From: DATDFB01 sp035276475
Lineage (GTDB): Bacteria > Acidobacteriota > Thermoanaerobaculia > Gp7-AA8
Direction: 5' to 3'
Length of the DNA: 64,000 nt
Assembly (NCBI GenBank): GCA_035276475.1
Contig: DATELQ010000110.1
Location: forward strand, 110,238 to 174,237
Program-made: the position numbers and the translations under genes
Shown: piece by piece, positions 1 to 9,346 of the stretch
Layout: each line of letters starts with the position of its first letter
Numbering within the stretch: position 1 is the first letter of the stretch
The notes under the pieces: generated by a model
The model's input: only the letters and a program-made list of their open reading frames with translations
Databases searched by the model: none
Told to the model about the DNA's origin: nothing

Positions 1-765
1 GGCGGCAAGCGCGTGCGGCCGATCCTCGCCATCGCCGCGGCCGAGGCGTGCGGCGCCGACGCCGCACCGCTCGTCGGGCACTTCGCGGCGCTGGAGTTGA
101 TCCACACCTACTCGCTCGTGCACGACGATCTGCCGGCGCTTGACAATGACGACTACCGCCGCGGGCGCAAGACGACGCACGTCGTCTTCGGCGAGGCGAT
201 GGGGATTCTGACCGGCGACGCCCTCCTGACCGAGGCGTTCGCATGGCTTTCGCGGCCGCTCGACGCGGTTCCGGCCGAGCGGCAACTGCGCGCGCTGGGC
301 GTCGTCGCCGAGGCGGTCGACTCGCGGGGGATGATCGGCGGGCAGGTCGCCGACATCCTCAGCGAGCGCGCCACCGAGCCGTCGCTCGAGCAGTTGCAGT
401 TCATCCACCGCAACAAGACCGGCAAGCTGTTGACGGCGTCGGTGCTGCTCGGCGGGTTGCTTGGCGGCGCCACCGAACAACAGCTCGAATCGCTCGAAGC
501 CTACGGCGTCGCCACCGGCCTCGCCTTCCAGATCGTCGACGACCTCCTCGACATCGAGGCCACCTCTGCGGACCTCGGCAAGACCGCCGGCAAGGACGTG
601 GCGCAGGGAAAACTCACCTACCCGGCGCTCCTCGGCGTCGAAGCTGCACGTGCCGAGGCGGGGAGGCTGCTGGCCGTGGCCATCGAGAACGCTGATAACA
701 TCGCCGGTCCGGCGGCGAACTATCTTGCCGAAATCGCACGTTACATCTGCGAGCGCCGCTCCTAG
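1..765 (+). CDS. ispA: Polyprenyl (farnesyl/geranylgeranyl) diphosphate synthase, 5' partial
   Basis: Short-chain isoprenyl diphosphate synthase, which condenses DMAPP/IPP to farnesyl or geranylgeranyl diphosphate. The frame is open from base 1 and begins with GGKRVRP, the conserved substrate-binding motif, so the true start lies upstream of the window. The first Asp-rich motif (DDLPALDND) is near codon 42 and the second (DDLLD) near codon 180. It sits 12 bp before dxs, the usual ispA-dxs arrangement. Product chain length cannot be decided from these motifs alone. Confidence 0.93.
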   Translation, partial: GGKRVRPILAIAAAEACGADAAPLVGHFAALELIHTYSLVHDDLPALDNDDYRRGRKTTHVVFGEAMGILTGDALLTEAFAWLSRPLDAVPAERQLRALGVVAEAVDSRGMIGGQVADILSERATEPSLEQLQFIHRNKTGKLLTASVLLGGLLGGATEQQLESLEAYGVATGLAFQIVDDLLDIEATSADLGKTAGKDVAQGKLTYPALLGVEAARAEAGRLLAVAIENADNIAGPAANYLAEIARYICERRS

Positions 766-777
766 GGACCCGCGAAC

Positions 778-2799
778 ATGAGCCGAATTCTCGACACCAT
801 CAACACTCCGTACGACGTTCGGAAGCTCGACCGCCGCCAGCTCCCGGAGCTCGCCGACGAGATCCGCGAGCGCATCATCGACGTCGTCTCCAAGGTGGGC
901 GGCCACTTCGGCGGCAACCTCGGCATCGTCGAGCTCACGCTCGCGCTGCATTGGGTCTTCGACACGCCGCGCGACCAGATCGTCTTCGACACTGGGCACC
1001 AGTCGTATCCGCACAAGCTCATCACCGGCCGCCGCGAGACCTTCCCGACGATCCGCCAGCACGGCGGCATCTCCGGCTTTTGCAAGCGCGAAGAGTCGGA
1101 GTACGACGTCTTCAACGCAGGCCACGCCTCGACGTCGATCTCCGCGGCCCTCGGCATCGCCGTCGCGCGCGACTTCCGCAAGGAGGACTACCGCGTCGTT
1201 GCGGTCATCGGCGACGGCGCGCTCTCCGGCGGCCTGGCGCTCGAAGGGCTCAATCAGGCCGGGCATCTCAAGCGGAAGTTGATGATCGTCCTCAACGACA
1301 ACGACATGTCGATCTCGACGAACGTCGGCGCGATGTCGGGCTATCTCAACTCGATTCTCAAAGGGCAGCCGTACAACCAGGCCAAGGACCTCGCCAAGGG
1401 GATCATGGACCGCATCCCCCTCGTCGGCGCGAAGCTGCACGAATTCGCCTCGGAGATGGAGCAGCTGGTGAAGCACACGGTGGTCCCCGGAACGCTGTTC
1501 GAGGAGCTCGGCTTCAAGTACCTCGGCCCGATCAACGGCCATGACCTCGACGGCCTGATCGACATCTTCGAAAAGAACAAGGACTACAACGGCCCCCTGC
1601 TCATCCACGTCATCACGAAGAAGGGGAAGGGCTACACGCCCGCGGAGAACAAGCCGATCTGGTCGCACGGTGTGACGCCGTTCGACATCGAGTCGGGCGA
1701 GGTGGTGAAGTCGAAGCCCGGCCCGCCGTCCTACACGGCGATCTTCGCGGAGACGCTGACGCAGCTCGCCAAGACCGATCCGAAGATCGTCGCCATCACG
1801 GCGGCCATGCCCGAGGGGACGGGCCTCGACAAGTTCGCGAAGACGTTCCCCGACCGGATGTTCGACGTCGGCATCGCCGAGGAGCACGCAGTGACGTTCA
1901 GCGGCGGCATGGCTACGCAGGGCATGAAGCCGATCGCCGCGATCTATTCGACGTTCCTGCAGCGCGCGTTCGACCAGGTGTTCCACGACGTGGCGATCAT
2001 GGACCTGCCGGTGGTCTTCGCCCTCGACCGCGCCGGCATCGCCGGGCAGGACGGCCCGACGCACCACGGCATCTACGACATGGCCTACCTCCGCCTCTTC
2101 CCGAACATGGTCTGCATGGCCCCGAAGGACGAGAACGAGCTGCGGCACATGCTGAAGACGGCGTTCGAGACCTGCCACCCAACGTCGCTGCGCTACCCGC
2201 GCGGGAACGGGATCGGCGTGGAGCAGGACAAGGAGCTGGTGTCTTTGCCAGTCGGCAAAGGCGAAGTACTCCGCGAGGGCGGAGTGGCAACGATTTTTGC
2301 GATCGGCGCCGAAGTCTGGCCTGCGATGCATGCCGCCGATCTGCTGGCGAAGGACGGGATCGAAGTCACCGTCGTCAACGCCCGCTTCATCAAGCCGCTC
2401 GACGATGAGCTGATTCAGAAGTACTGCACGCCCGGCGCGAAGGTGATCACAGTCGAGGAAGGCTCCCTCGCCGGCGGCTTCGGCGCCGCGATCATGGAGC
2501 GCTGCCAGCAGCTCGGCCTCGACGGCGTCGACTTTCACCGCATCGGCATCCCCGATGAGTACGTGCACCACGGCGCCCAGGACGTGCTGCGGGCGCAGTA
2601 CGACTTGGATTCCGAGGGGATCGCGAAGCGGGTGCGGGAGTTCGTGGGGGAGCGGCAGGGGTTCGGGACGATCGGCGACTTGGCCGACGCACTCGACAAG
2701 ATTCGTCGCGCAGTTCCCGCTGACGACCGTGAGCTCCCGACGAGCGATCAAGTGGACGAAGTCGTCTACGGCGTCCAGCGGCGGGCCACCGCGAAGTAG
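778..2799 (+). CDS. dxs: 1-deoxy-D-xylulose-5-phosphate synthase
   Basis: Cytoplasmic TPP enzyme that joins pyruvate and glyceraldehyde 3-phosphate, the first step of the MEP pathway. At 673 residues it is slightly longer than the usual ~620-640, with the excess at the C-terminus. Visible landmarks are the GHQSYPHK region, the TPP-binding GDGALSGG ... NDNDMSIS stretch near residues 145-180, the transketolase-central EEHAVTFSGGMA motif and DRAGIAGQDGPTHHG. The stop codon abuts the next ATG directly. Together with ispA and tlyA this is a common bacterial isoprenoid operon. Confidence 0.97.
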   Translation: MSRILDTINTPYDVRKLDRRQLPELADEIRERIIDVVSKVGGHFGGNLGIVELTLALHWVFDTPRDQIVFDTGHQSYPHKLITGRRETFPTIRQHGGISGFCKREESEYDVFNAGHASTSISAALGIAVARDFRKEDYRVVAVIGDGALSGGLALEGLNQAGHLKRKLMIVLNDNDMSISTNVGAMSGYLNSILKGQPYNQAKDLAKGIMDRIPLVGAKLHEFASEMEQLVKHTVVPGTLFEELGFKYLGPINGHDLDGLIDIFEKNKDYNGPLLIHVITKKGKGYTPAENKPIWSHGVTPFDIESGEVVKSKPGPPSYTAIFAETLTQLAKTDPKIVAITAAMPEGTGLDKFAKTFPDRMFDVGIAEEHAVTFSGGMATQGMKPIAAIYSTFLQRAFDQVFHDVAIMDLPVVFALDRAGIAGQDGPTHHGIYDMAYLRLFPNMVCMAPKDENELRHMLKTAFETCHPTSLRYPRGNGIGVEQDKELVSLPVGKGEVLREGGVATIFAIGAEVWPAMHAADLLAKDGIEVTVVNARFIKPLDDELIQKYCTPGAKVITVEEGSLAGGFGAAIMERCQQLGLDGVDFHRIGIPDEYVHHGAQDVLRAQYDLDSEGIAKRVREFVGERQGFGTIGDLADALDKIRRAVPADDRELPTSDQVDEVVYGVQRRATAK

Positions 2800-3210
2800 A
2801 TGGCGGCGTATTTCGTCGATACCTGGTTTTTCATCGCCTATCTTCGCGATTCCGATTCCCATCATCACACAGCGATGCGTTTGGTTGGAATCCTGCACGA
2901 CGCATCATTCGTCACACACGACGGCGTGTTAACCGAGCTGTTGGCGTTTTTCTGTAGTCATGGTGATCTCTGGCGCAAGCACGTTGCGGCGTTCGTTCGC
3001 GATGCGCTTCACAACAAGCAGTTCGAGATCGTGCCGCTTACGCGTCATCTGTTCGAGGAAGCCTTAACGCTGTACGAGCGCCGGCTCGATAAGCAGTACT
3101 CGCTGATCGACTGCGCCTCCATGATCGTCATGCGCCAGTACGGCATCCAGCACGTCCTCACCAACGACCACCACTTCGCCCAGGAAGGCTTCACCCTCCT
3201 CAACGCATGA
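2800..3210 (+). CDS. PIN-domain ribonuclease, VapC-like, without visible antitoxin
   Basis: A 136-residue PIN-fold protein. The acidic metal-binding residues are placed as expected: D7 in FVDTWFF, E46 in VLTELLAFF, D104 in LIDCASM and D123 in TNDHHF. Family members are Mg-dependent RNases, often toxins of VapBC modules. The gene starts on the base after the dxs stop and its own stop overlaps the tlyA start (ATGA), so it should be cotranscribed with both. No VapB-like antitoxin frame lies beside it. Codon use is less GC-biased than in dxs, which could indicate later acquisition. Confidence 0.85.
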   Translation: MAAYFVDTWFFIAYLRDSDSHHHTAMRLVGILHDASFVTHDGVLTELLAFFCSHGDLWRKHVAAFVRDALHNKQFEIVPLTRHLFEEALTLYERRLDKQYSLIDCASMIVMRQYGIQHVLTNDHHFAQEGFTLLNA

Positions 3211-3962
3211 AAAAGCAGCGCCTCGACGTCGCCCTCGTCGAGCGCGGGCTCGTCGAGTCGCGCGCGAAGGCGCAGTCGCTGATCATGGCCCGGCGCGTCC
3301 TCGTCGGCGGGAAGCACGTCGACAAGGCCGGCGCGCTCGTGGCGGAGGACGACGCGCTGGCCATCGAGGCGCTCGAGCATCCGTGGGTCGGGCGGGGGGG
3401 CGTGAAGCTCGCGCATGCGCTGAAAACGTTCGCGATCGACGTGACGGGGAAAGTCTGCGCGGACGTCGGCGCGTCCACCGGCGGGTTCACCGACGTTCTG
3501 CTCAAGAGCGGCGCGCGGAAGGTGTACGCGATCGACGTCGGCTACGGGCAGCTCGATGTGTCTTTGCGAAACGACGAGCGCGTGGTCAATCGCGAGAAGG
3601 TGAATGCGCGCTATCTGACGGCGAGCGACTTCGAGGACGAGATCGACTTCGTGTCGATCGATGTGTCATTCATCTCGCTGAAGTTGATCCTACCGGCCGT
3701 CGCGACGTTTGCGAAAGGCGACGTCGTCGCGTTGATCAAGCCGCAGTTCGAAGTCGGCAAGCGCGACGTCGGCAAGGGCGGCATCGTTCGCGACGACGCC
3801 AAACGCGCCGCGGCGGTGGAGTCGGTCGTCGCGTTCGCGAAGGAGACCGGCTTCGACGTCAAGGGGGTGATCGAAAGCCCGGTCAAGGGCGCTGAGGGGA
3901 ACGTGGAGTATCTGATGCACGCAGATACTCGCCCAGTCCCTCCCGCCACGACGCCGGCGTGA
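3207..3962 (+). CDS. tlyA: TlyA family rRNA (cytidine-2'-O)-methyltransferase / hemolysin A
   Basis: A 251-residue protein with an N-terminal S4 RNA-binding domain (residues about 4-60) followed by an FtsJ/RrmJ-type Rossmann methyltransferase domain. The SAM motif DVGASTGGFTD lies at about residues 86-96. TlyA proteins methylate ribosomal RNA; the hemolysin name is historical. The start overlaps the PIN gene stop. The last ~25 codons run 80 bp into the 3' end of the convergent rmlD, giving a Pro/Thr-rich tail beyond the conserved GNVEYL end of the family. Confidence 0.92.
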   Translation: MKKQRLDVALVERGLVESRAKAQSLIMARRVLVGGKHVDKAGALVAEDDALAIEALEHPWVGRGGVKLAHALKTFAIDVTGKVCADVGASTGGFTDVLLKSGARKVYAIDVGYGQLDVSLRNDERVVNREKVNARYLTASDFEDEIDFVSIDVSFISLKLILPAVATFAKGDVVALIKPQFEVGKRDVGKGGIVRDDAKRAAAVESVVAFAKETGFDVKGVIESPVKGAEGNVEYLMHADTRPVPPATTPA

Positions 3963-4740
3963 AGCCGGTGATGCGCTCGTAGCGCTCGGTCGAGAGCACC
4001 GAGTAGGCGGGGCGGGTGGCGGGGCGGGGAAACTCGTCGGTGCCGACGGGAACGATCGTCGCCTCCGGCGCGATCGCGCAGGCGAAGTCGTACCACGTGC
4101 ACTCCTCGGCATCCGCATAGTGCACGACGCCGCGCGCGTCGTTCGCCACGAGCCGGATGATCGCCTCGGCGAGGTGCGGCGTGTACGTCGGCCGGCCGCG
4201 CTGGTCGTTCACCACGCGCAGCGGGTTCGTGCCGAGGTCGACTTGGCGGCGGATGGCCTTCACAAAGTTCGGGCCGTTCTGGCCGAAGAGCCACGATGTG
4301 CGGACGATGACGTGCTTCTCGGCGTGCCGCGCGGCGGTCTCGCCGAGGAACTTCGAGCGGCCGTACGCGGAGAGCGGATTCGTCTGGTCGTTGATCTCGT
4401 ACGGCTCGCCCTTCCTGCCGTCGAAGACGAAGTCGGTGGAGATCTGCACGAGCAGAGCGCCAACATCGTTTGCGGCAGACGCGAGCAACTCGACCGCCGA
4501 ACCGTTGATGGCGTTCGCGGCGCTCTCCTCCGCCTCGGCTTGATCGACCTTCGTGTACGCCGCGCAGTTGACGATCACGTCCGGCCGCGCATCGGCCACG
4601 CACGCGGAGACGCAGCGGGAGTCGGTGATGTCGAGGTCGTTCTTGGTGAGCGCGGTTACGGGCTCATCGCGGAGCGCCAGCGCGTCGCGAAGGTCGCTGC
4701 CGACCATGCCGCCCGCGCCGGTGATGAGCCAACGAGCCAA
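3883..4740 (-). CDS. rmlD: dTDP-4-dehydrorhamnose reductase
   Basis: Last step of dTDP-L-rhamnose synthesis: NAD(P)H-dependent reduction of dTDP-4-keto-rhamnose. The 285-residue sequence shows the N-terminal dinucleotide motif TGAGGMVGSD (about residues 7-16), the AAYTKVDQAE segment typical of RmlD, the STD motif (101-103) and the catalytic YxxxK (Y126, K130). The most plausible start is TTG at 4740, five bases after the tatA stop, so the two genes are probably one transcript. Its 3' end overlaps tlyA tail to tail. No other rml genes are in the window. Confidence 0.93.
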   Translation of the reverse strand: MARWLITGAGGMVGSDLRDALALRDEPVTALTKNDLDITDSRCVSACVADARPDVIVNCAAYTKVDQAEAEESAANAINGSAVELLASAANDVGALLVQISTDFVFDGRKGEPYEINDQTNPLSAYGRSKFLGETAARHAEKHVIVRTSWLFGQNGPNFVKAIRRQVDLGTNPLRVVNDQRGRPTYTPHLAEAIIRLVANDARGVVHYADAEECTWYDFACAIAPEATIVPVGTDEFPRPATRPAYSVLSTERYERITGFTPASWREGLGEYLRASDTPRSPQRP

Positions 4741-4745
4741 GCGGG

Positions 4746-4928
4746 CTAGGCCGTCTTTTCCTTCTTCTCTTCGACGGCTTTCTTATCGTCAGGGCGGAGG
4801 CCGTTCTTGAAGTTGGAGATTCCCTCGCCGAGGCCGCGGCCGAGCTGCGGCAGGCGGCTGGCGCCGAAGATCACGATGACGATGACCAGGATGACGAGAA
4901 GCTCAGGCAAACCAAGTGAACCAAACAT
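4746..4928 (-). CDS. tatA: Sec-independent translocase subunit TatA/E
   Basis: A 60-residue protein with the whole TatA plan: a short N-terminus, one membrane helix (about residues 7-21), the FGASRLPQLGRGLGEGI hinge and amphipathic helix, and a charged Lys/Glu-rich tail. TatA forms the pore-like assembly for folded-protein export. A GGAGG Shine-Dalgarno sequence lies about 5 bases before the ATG. No tatB or tatC is nearby. Confidence 0.95.
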   Translation of the reverse strand: MFGSLGLPELLVILVIVIVIFGASRLPQLGRGLGEGISNFKNGLRPDDKKAVEEKKEKTA

Positions 4929-4999
4929 GAAGCCTCCGATCGGACGGACGAGTGTAACAGAGCCGGTGCCGATTGGATTTCGTGTTGAAAACGGGCTGT

Positions 5000-5005
5000 T
5001 AAGAT
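5000..5005 (+). promoter_or_regulatory. Putative -10 element of the uvrD/pcrA gene
   Basis: TAAGAT lies 9 bases before the helicase ATG and there is no Shine-Dalgarno sequence between them. If used as a -10 box, transcription would start within a few bases of the start codon, giving an almost leaderless mRNA. No convincing -35 box is visible. Confidence 0.4.
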
Positions 5006-5014
5006 GCGCCGCCG

Positions 5015-7264
5015 ATGATCGACCTCTCCGTTCTCAATCCGCGCCAGCGCGACGCCGTCACGCACGGCGACGGACCCCTGCTCGTGCTCGCCGGCGCCGG
5101 GTCGGGGAAGACGCGCGTCATCACCTACCGCATCGCCTGGCTGATCGGCGAGCGGGGCGTGGCCCCGTACAACATCCTCGCCGTCACCTTCACGAACAAG
5201 GCGGCAAACGAGATGCTCAGCCGCGTCGAGCACCTCGTCCCGAACATCGGTGCGCGGCCATGGATCGGCACCTTCCACTCGACCTCGCTACGCATGCTCC
5301 GCCGCTACGCCGACCGCCTCGGCTTCACCAAGTCGTTCGTCATCTATGACACCTCCGACCAGCTCACGCTCGTGAAGCGCTGCATGCGCGAGCTGCAGAT
5401 CAGCGACGAGGCCTTCCCGCCGCGCTCGATCCTCACGCGCATCTCCAACGCCAAGAACGAGCTCCTGGGTCCGGCCGAGTACGAGAAGCACAATCTCGAC
5501 TTCTTCGGCGCGCGCGTAGCCGAGGTCTATCGGCTCTATCAGCGGCGGCTCAAAGAGTACGACGCGATGGACTTCGACGATCTCATCGGCAACTACGTCC
5601 GGCTCCTGCAGGAGCACGAGGACGTGCGCGACGAGATCCACACCCGCTTCCAGCACATCCTCATCGACGAGTACCAGGACACCAACCGCGCGCAGTACAT
5701 GCTGATCAAGGCGCTGGCCGGGCCGCGCGGAAACATCGTCGCCGTCGGCGACGAGGACCAGTCGATCTACCGCTTCCGCGGCGCGGACATCAACAACATC
5801 CTGAACTTCGAGCGCGACTTTCCCGGCGCCGAGATCGTGAAGCTCGAGCAGAACTACCGCTCCACCGGGAACATCCTCGATGCCGCCACCGGCGTGGTCG
5901 AGCACAACGTCGCCCGCAAGGGAAAGAAGCTCTTCACCAGCGGCGGCAGCGGCGATCCGGTACGCGTCGTGACCTGCTCGACCGACCGCGAGGAAGCGCA
6001 GTTCGTCCTGGAGCGCCTCAACGCGATGCGCTCGCGGTATAAGCTGACCGACTTCGCGGTGCTCTTCCGGATGAATGCGCAGTCGCGGCCGTTCGAAGAA
6101 GAGCTGCTGCGGGCGAACATCCCCTACTCCGTCGTCGGCGGCGTGAAGTTCTACGAGCGCGCGGAGATCAAGGACATTCTGGCGTACCTGCGCCTGGCGG
6201 TGAAGCCGCACGACACGCCCTCGATCGAGCGCGTCATCAACTCGCCATCGCGCGGCATCGGCGACACGACCGTGGCCGCGCTCGACGCCGCAGCCAAGCA
6301 GCACGATGCCTCGCTCTGGACCGTGATCGAGCAGGAGCTCGCGCCGCTGCCCAGCCGCGCGGCGAGAGCGGTGCGCGAGTTCCGCGAGATCGTCACCGAC
6401 CTGCAGCGCGCGGCCGTGCATCCGCTGCCGGAGCTCTTCGATTACCTCCTGCTCCGCACCGGCTACCGGCGCATGCTGCAGGAGTCGCGCGACATCCAGG
6501 ACGAGTCGCGCCTCCAGAACATCGAGGAGCTCCTCAGCTCCGCGCGCGAGTTCTCCGAGCAGAACGCCGGCGCGGCGCTGGCCGACTACCTCGACTCGAT
6601 CACGCTGATGTCGGACCTCGACCGCTACGAGTCGCAGAAGGGCGTGACGCTGATGACGCTGCACGCTGCGAAGGGGCTGGAGTTCAAGGTCGTGTTTCTG
6701 GCCGGGATGGAAGAGGGCATCCTGCCGCACTCGATGACGCGCGACGAGGAAGACGACATCGAAGAGGAGCGCCGCCTCTGCTACGTCGGCATGACTCGGG
6801 CGCGCGAGCAGCTCTACTGCCTGCACTCGCTCGAGCGGCGGCTGCACGGGCAGTTCCGTGAGCAGTCGCCGTCGCCGTTCCTGCGCGAGATCCCGGAGAA
6901 CGTGACGGAGGCGGTGCGGCTCGGGCGCGGGCGGCCGATGCAAACACAAGGTTCATGGCGCGACCGGCCGATGCGCCCGCAATCGCAGCCGCCGCAACGC
7001 ATCGCCACATCCGCGAAGACGATCTCCTCGTTCTTCGGCGGCCCGGTGCAGCTCGACTCCGCGGCGATCAAAACCGCTGCGGCGCCCTCGTCGTCGCAGC
7101 CTGCGCAGCTCAAGCGCGGCCAGCGCGTGCGCCACGCGCAGTTCGGCGATGGGACGATCCTGACGATGGAAGGCGACGGTCCCGACGCCAAGCTGACCGT
7201 CTACTTCGACCGCGCCGGATCGAAGAAGTTCATCGCCAAGTACGCGAAGCTAACGCGGATCTAG
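5015..7264 (+). CDS. pcrA: ATP-dependent DNA helicase, UvrD/PcrA family
   Basis: A 749-residue superfamily 1A 3'-5' helicase. The Q motif LNPRQRDAV is at the N-terminus, Walker A AGAGSGKT at about residues 28-35, the DEYQDTNRAQ Walker B, GDEDQSIYRFRGA (motif III), the motif IV-VI region (LMTLHAAKGLEF, YVGMTRAREQ) and a C-terminal Tudor-like domain (RGQRVRHAQFGDGTI) as in PcrA. It acts in nucleotide excision and mismatch repair and clears RNA polymerase or RecA. The stop overlaps the convergent downstream gene by 4 bases. Confidence 0.96.
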   Translation: MIDLSVLNPRQRDAVTHGDGPLLVLAGAGSGKTRVITYRIAWLIGERGVAPYNILAVTFTNKAANEMLSRVEHLVPNIGARPWIGTFHSTSLRMLRRYADRLGFTKSFVIYDTSDQLTLVKRCMRELQISDEAFPPRSILTRISNAKNELLGPAEYEKHNLDFFGARVAEVYRLYQRRLKEYDAMDFDDLIGNYVRLLQEHEDVRDEIHTRFQHILIDEYQDTNRAQYMLIKALAGPRGNIVAVGDEDQSIYRFRGADINNILNFERDFPGAEIVKLEQNYRSTGNILDAATGVVEHNVARKGKKLFTSGGSGDPVRVVTCSTDREEAQFVLERLNAMRSRYKLTDFAVLFRMNAQSRPFEEELLRANIPYSVVGGVKFYERAEIKDILAYLRLAVKPHDTPSIERVINSPSRGIGDTTVAALDAAAKQHDASLWTVIEQELAPLPSRAARAVREFREIVTDLQRAAVHPLPELFDYLLLRTGYRRMLQESRDIQDESRLQNIEELLSSAREFSEQNAGAALADYLDSITLMSDLDRYESQKGVTLMTLHAAKGLEFKVVFLAGMEEGILPHSMTRDEEDDIEEERRLCYVGMTRAREQLYCLHSLERRLHGQFREQSPSPFLREIPENVTEAVRLGRGRPMQTQGSWRDRPMRPQSQPPQRIATSAKTISSFFGGPVQLDSAAIKTAAAPSSSQPAQLKRGQRVRHAQFGDGTILTMEGDGPDAKLTVYFDRAGSKKFIAKYAKLTRI

Positions 7265-9318
7265 CGCGTGGCCCGGCGCCGCGGCGGCGCACCGCTGCGG
7301 ACGAGCGTGCGCGTGAAGACGCGCGGCACGCTGCCGTACGGCGGCTCGCCGGCGACGCGGACGTACGCGATCGTCGCGCCGCCGGGGCTCGCCGCGATCG
7401 ACGCCTGCGACGCGTTGTCGCTGACGACGAACGGCTCGTCATCGACGCCGAGCCGCAGCGCCTTCACCTGAAACGTCTCCGGATCGGTCCACGCGGCGAC
7501 ATACTCGTTGCCGTCCCACGCCAAGTCGAGATCGAACGGCGGCGAGTCGTAGAGCCCGAGATCGTTGCACGCCAGCTCGACGTCGTTGTGAAAGACGCAG
7601 AGGTGGCGGCTGCCGATCGGCGACGGCGCCATCCAGACGACCTCGACGCCGCTGCCATTCGAGGCCAGGCCGACGCTGTAAACGTTGCTCTTGGACCAGA
7701 GCACCTGCGGCTTCGTGTCGAGCACCTCACCCGTGCGCGCGACGCGCATGGTGCTGATGAGCGCAGGCTGCGGCGGCTGCGGCGAGATCAGCGAGTTGGT
7801 GTACAACTGATCGGCCCAGGCGACGACGTAGTTCGTGCCGTTCCAGACCACGCGCGCCGAGTTGGCGGAGACGAACGCGGTGCCGTGGTCTGTCAACGTG
7901 ACCGGCGCGCCGACCGCGTGGCCGTTCTGGGCGACGCGGAGCGCGTGCAGCTCGCCCCGCGTGTCGGGCCAGACGACGAGGTAGTCCGTGCCGTCGAACG
8001 CAATCGCGGGCGACGTTTCGGGAAAACCGTACGCAACGGATCCCGAGTCGGCGACAAAGATCGGATCGGCGTCGATCGGCGTTCCGTCGAACGACAGGCG
8101 CTTCGCCCACAGCTTCCCGTCCGCGATCCAGACGGCGAGGTAGGACGACGCGCCGCGGCCGGCGTGGACGTCGATGTCGCCGTCGACGATGGTGTGCGGC
8201 GTGCCGCCGGGCAACTGTGCCATCACGTTCTGCTCGCGCCAGAGCGTGAGCCCGCCCTCGGCCACACGCGGGAATCGCTGCACGTTCGGCGAGCTGGCGA
8301 CGATGTTCGTCTGCGCGGCGGCGAGATCGTCGAAGCCGCGCGAGGCGCGGTCGAGGACGTCGAAGTCGGCGTTGAACCGGTCGCCGGCCATCAGCGTGTC
8401 GGTGCCGGTCGTGGCGAAGTGGACGTTGAACATCAGCCCGGGCATAGCCATCGGCGCCGGATCGAGCAAGCGCCCATCAGCGGCGACGCGTGAGATGCGC
8501 AGCCCCGCCGGCGATGAGAGTGCAATCGCGTATTCGTGCCCGTCCCAGCCGACCGCAACCTCGGCGTTGCCCGCGTCGGACGCGAACTGCACCGCCGGCC
8601 CGCCGTCGACGATCTCGTACTTTGCGGCGTTCCCTTCCGTCCAGGCAACGAACGTCGTCGTGCCGCGGACGAGCGCGCCCATGCGGTTCGCGGAGACGAG
8701 CGTGCGCTTCGTGAGAAAGCCCGTCGTGCCGTCGACCGTGGCGACGATCACCTGCCCGTCGCCGCGTGTGACGAAGCGGTAGTCGCCGTTCGGCATCACC
8801 GCGATCTCCGACGCGTCGCTCGGCGCCGGCAGCGACTCTTTCCACAGCACGGTGCCGTCGAGCGACAGCAGCCACACCTGTCCGGAGTTGAGCAGAGCGA
8901 GCAGATTGCGGCCGTTCGTCGCGAACGTGCGCGGCGCCACGGCGAGATCCATCCGCGTCGCGGCGCCGACCGGCTTGCCATCGTCATCGAGCGCTTGCAG
9001 ATACGAGAAGCCGCTGGCGAGTGTGTAGAGCAGCAGATATGAGTCGTTGCTTCGGAACAGGCTGCCGCCGAGCGTCTCTTCGGCGAGGCGATGACCGGTC
9101 GGCTCGAGCGGCCGCCCGGCGTTGTCGAGACGGCCGGCGAAGAGCGCCGGCTGAAACGCATGCACGGAGGCGCGCTCGTCGGCCCAAAGCGCAAGAAAGT
9201 CGCGGCCGTTCGTGACCACGCTGCGTACATTTTGATTGCCGGCGGCCGGGCCGAGCGACAGGGATCCGACGGGCGTTTCGGGACCGAGAGCGAGGAGCGC
9301 AAGAAGGGCGAGGAACAT
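7261..9318 (-). CDS. Large secreted protein of unknown function, repeat/propeller-like
   Basis: A 685-residue protein with an N-terminal signal sequence (MFLALLALLALGPETP) starting at the ATG at 9318; longer upstream frames are Arg/Ser-rich and look non-coding. The rest holds many repeats of the form 'AFDGTDYLVVWPD', 'WNGTNYVVAWAD', 'WDGNEYVAAWTD', spaced about 50-60 residues apart, suggesting beta-propeller-like blades. The sequence has few Lys and Cys residues. I cannot assign a function. It overlaps the convergent helicase gene by 4 bases. Confidence 0.8.
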   Translation of the reverse strand: MFLALLALLALGPETPVGSLSLGPAAGNQNVRSVVTNGRDFLALWADERASVHAFQPALFAGRLDNAGRPLEPTGHRLAEETLGGSLFRSNDSYLLLYTLASGFSYLQALDDDGKPVGAATRMDLAVAPRTFATNGRNLLALLNSGQVWLLSLDGTVLWKESLPAPSDASEIAVMPNGDYRFVTRGDGQVIVATVDGTTGFLTKRTLVSANRMGALVRGTTTFVAWTEGNAAKYEIVDGGPAVQFASDAGNAEVAVGWDGHEYAIALSSPAGLRISRVAADGRLLDPAPMAMPGLMFNVHFATTGTDTLMAGDRFNADFDVLDRASRGFDDLAAAQTNIVASSPNVQRFPRVAEGGLTLWREQNVMAQLPGGTPHTIVDGDIDVHAGRGASSYLAVWIADGKLWAKRLSFDGTPIDADPIFVADSGSVAYGFPETSPAIAFDGTDYLVVWPDTRGELHALRVAQNGHAVGAPVTLTDHGTAFVSANSARVVWNGTNYVVAWADQLYTNSLISPQPPQPALISTMRVARTGEVLDTKPQVLWSKSNVYSVGLASNGSGVEVVWMAPSPIGSRHLCVFHNDVELACNDLGLYDSPPFDLDLAWDGNEYVAAWTDPETFQVKALRLGVDDEPFVVSDNASQASIAASPGGATIAYVRVAGEPPYGSVPRVFTRTLVRSGAPPRRRATR

Positions 9319-9346
9319 GGGCACGCCCCTTCTTACGAGCCTCGAG

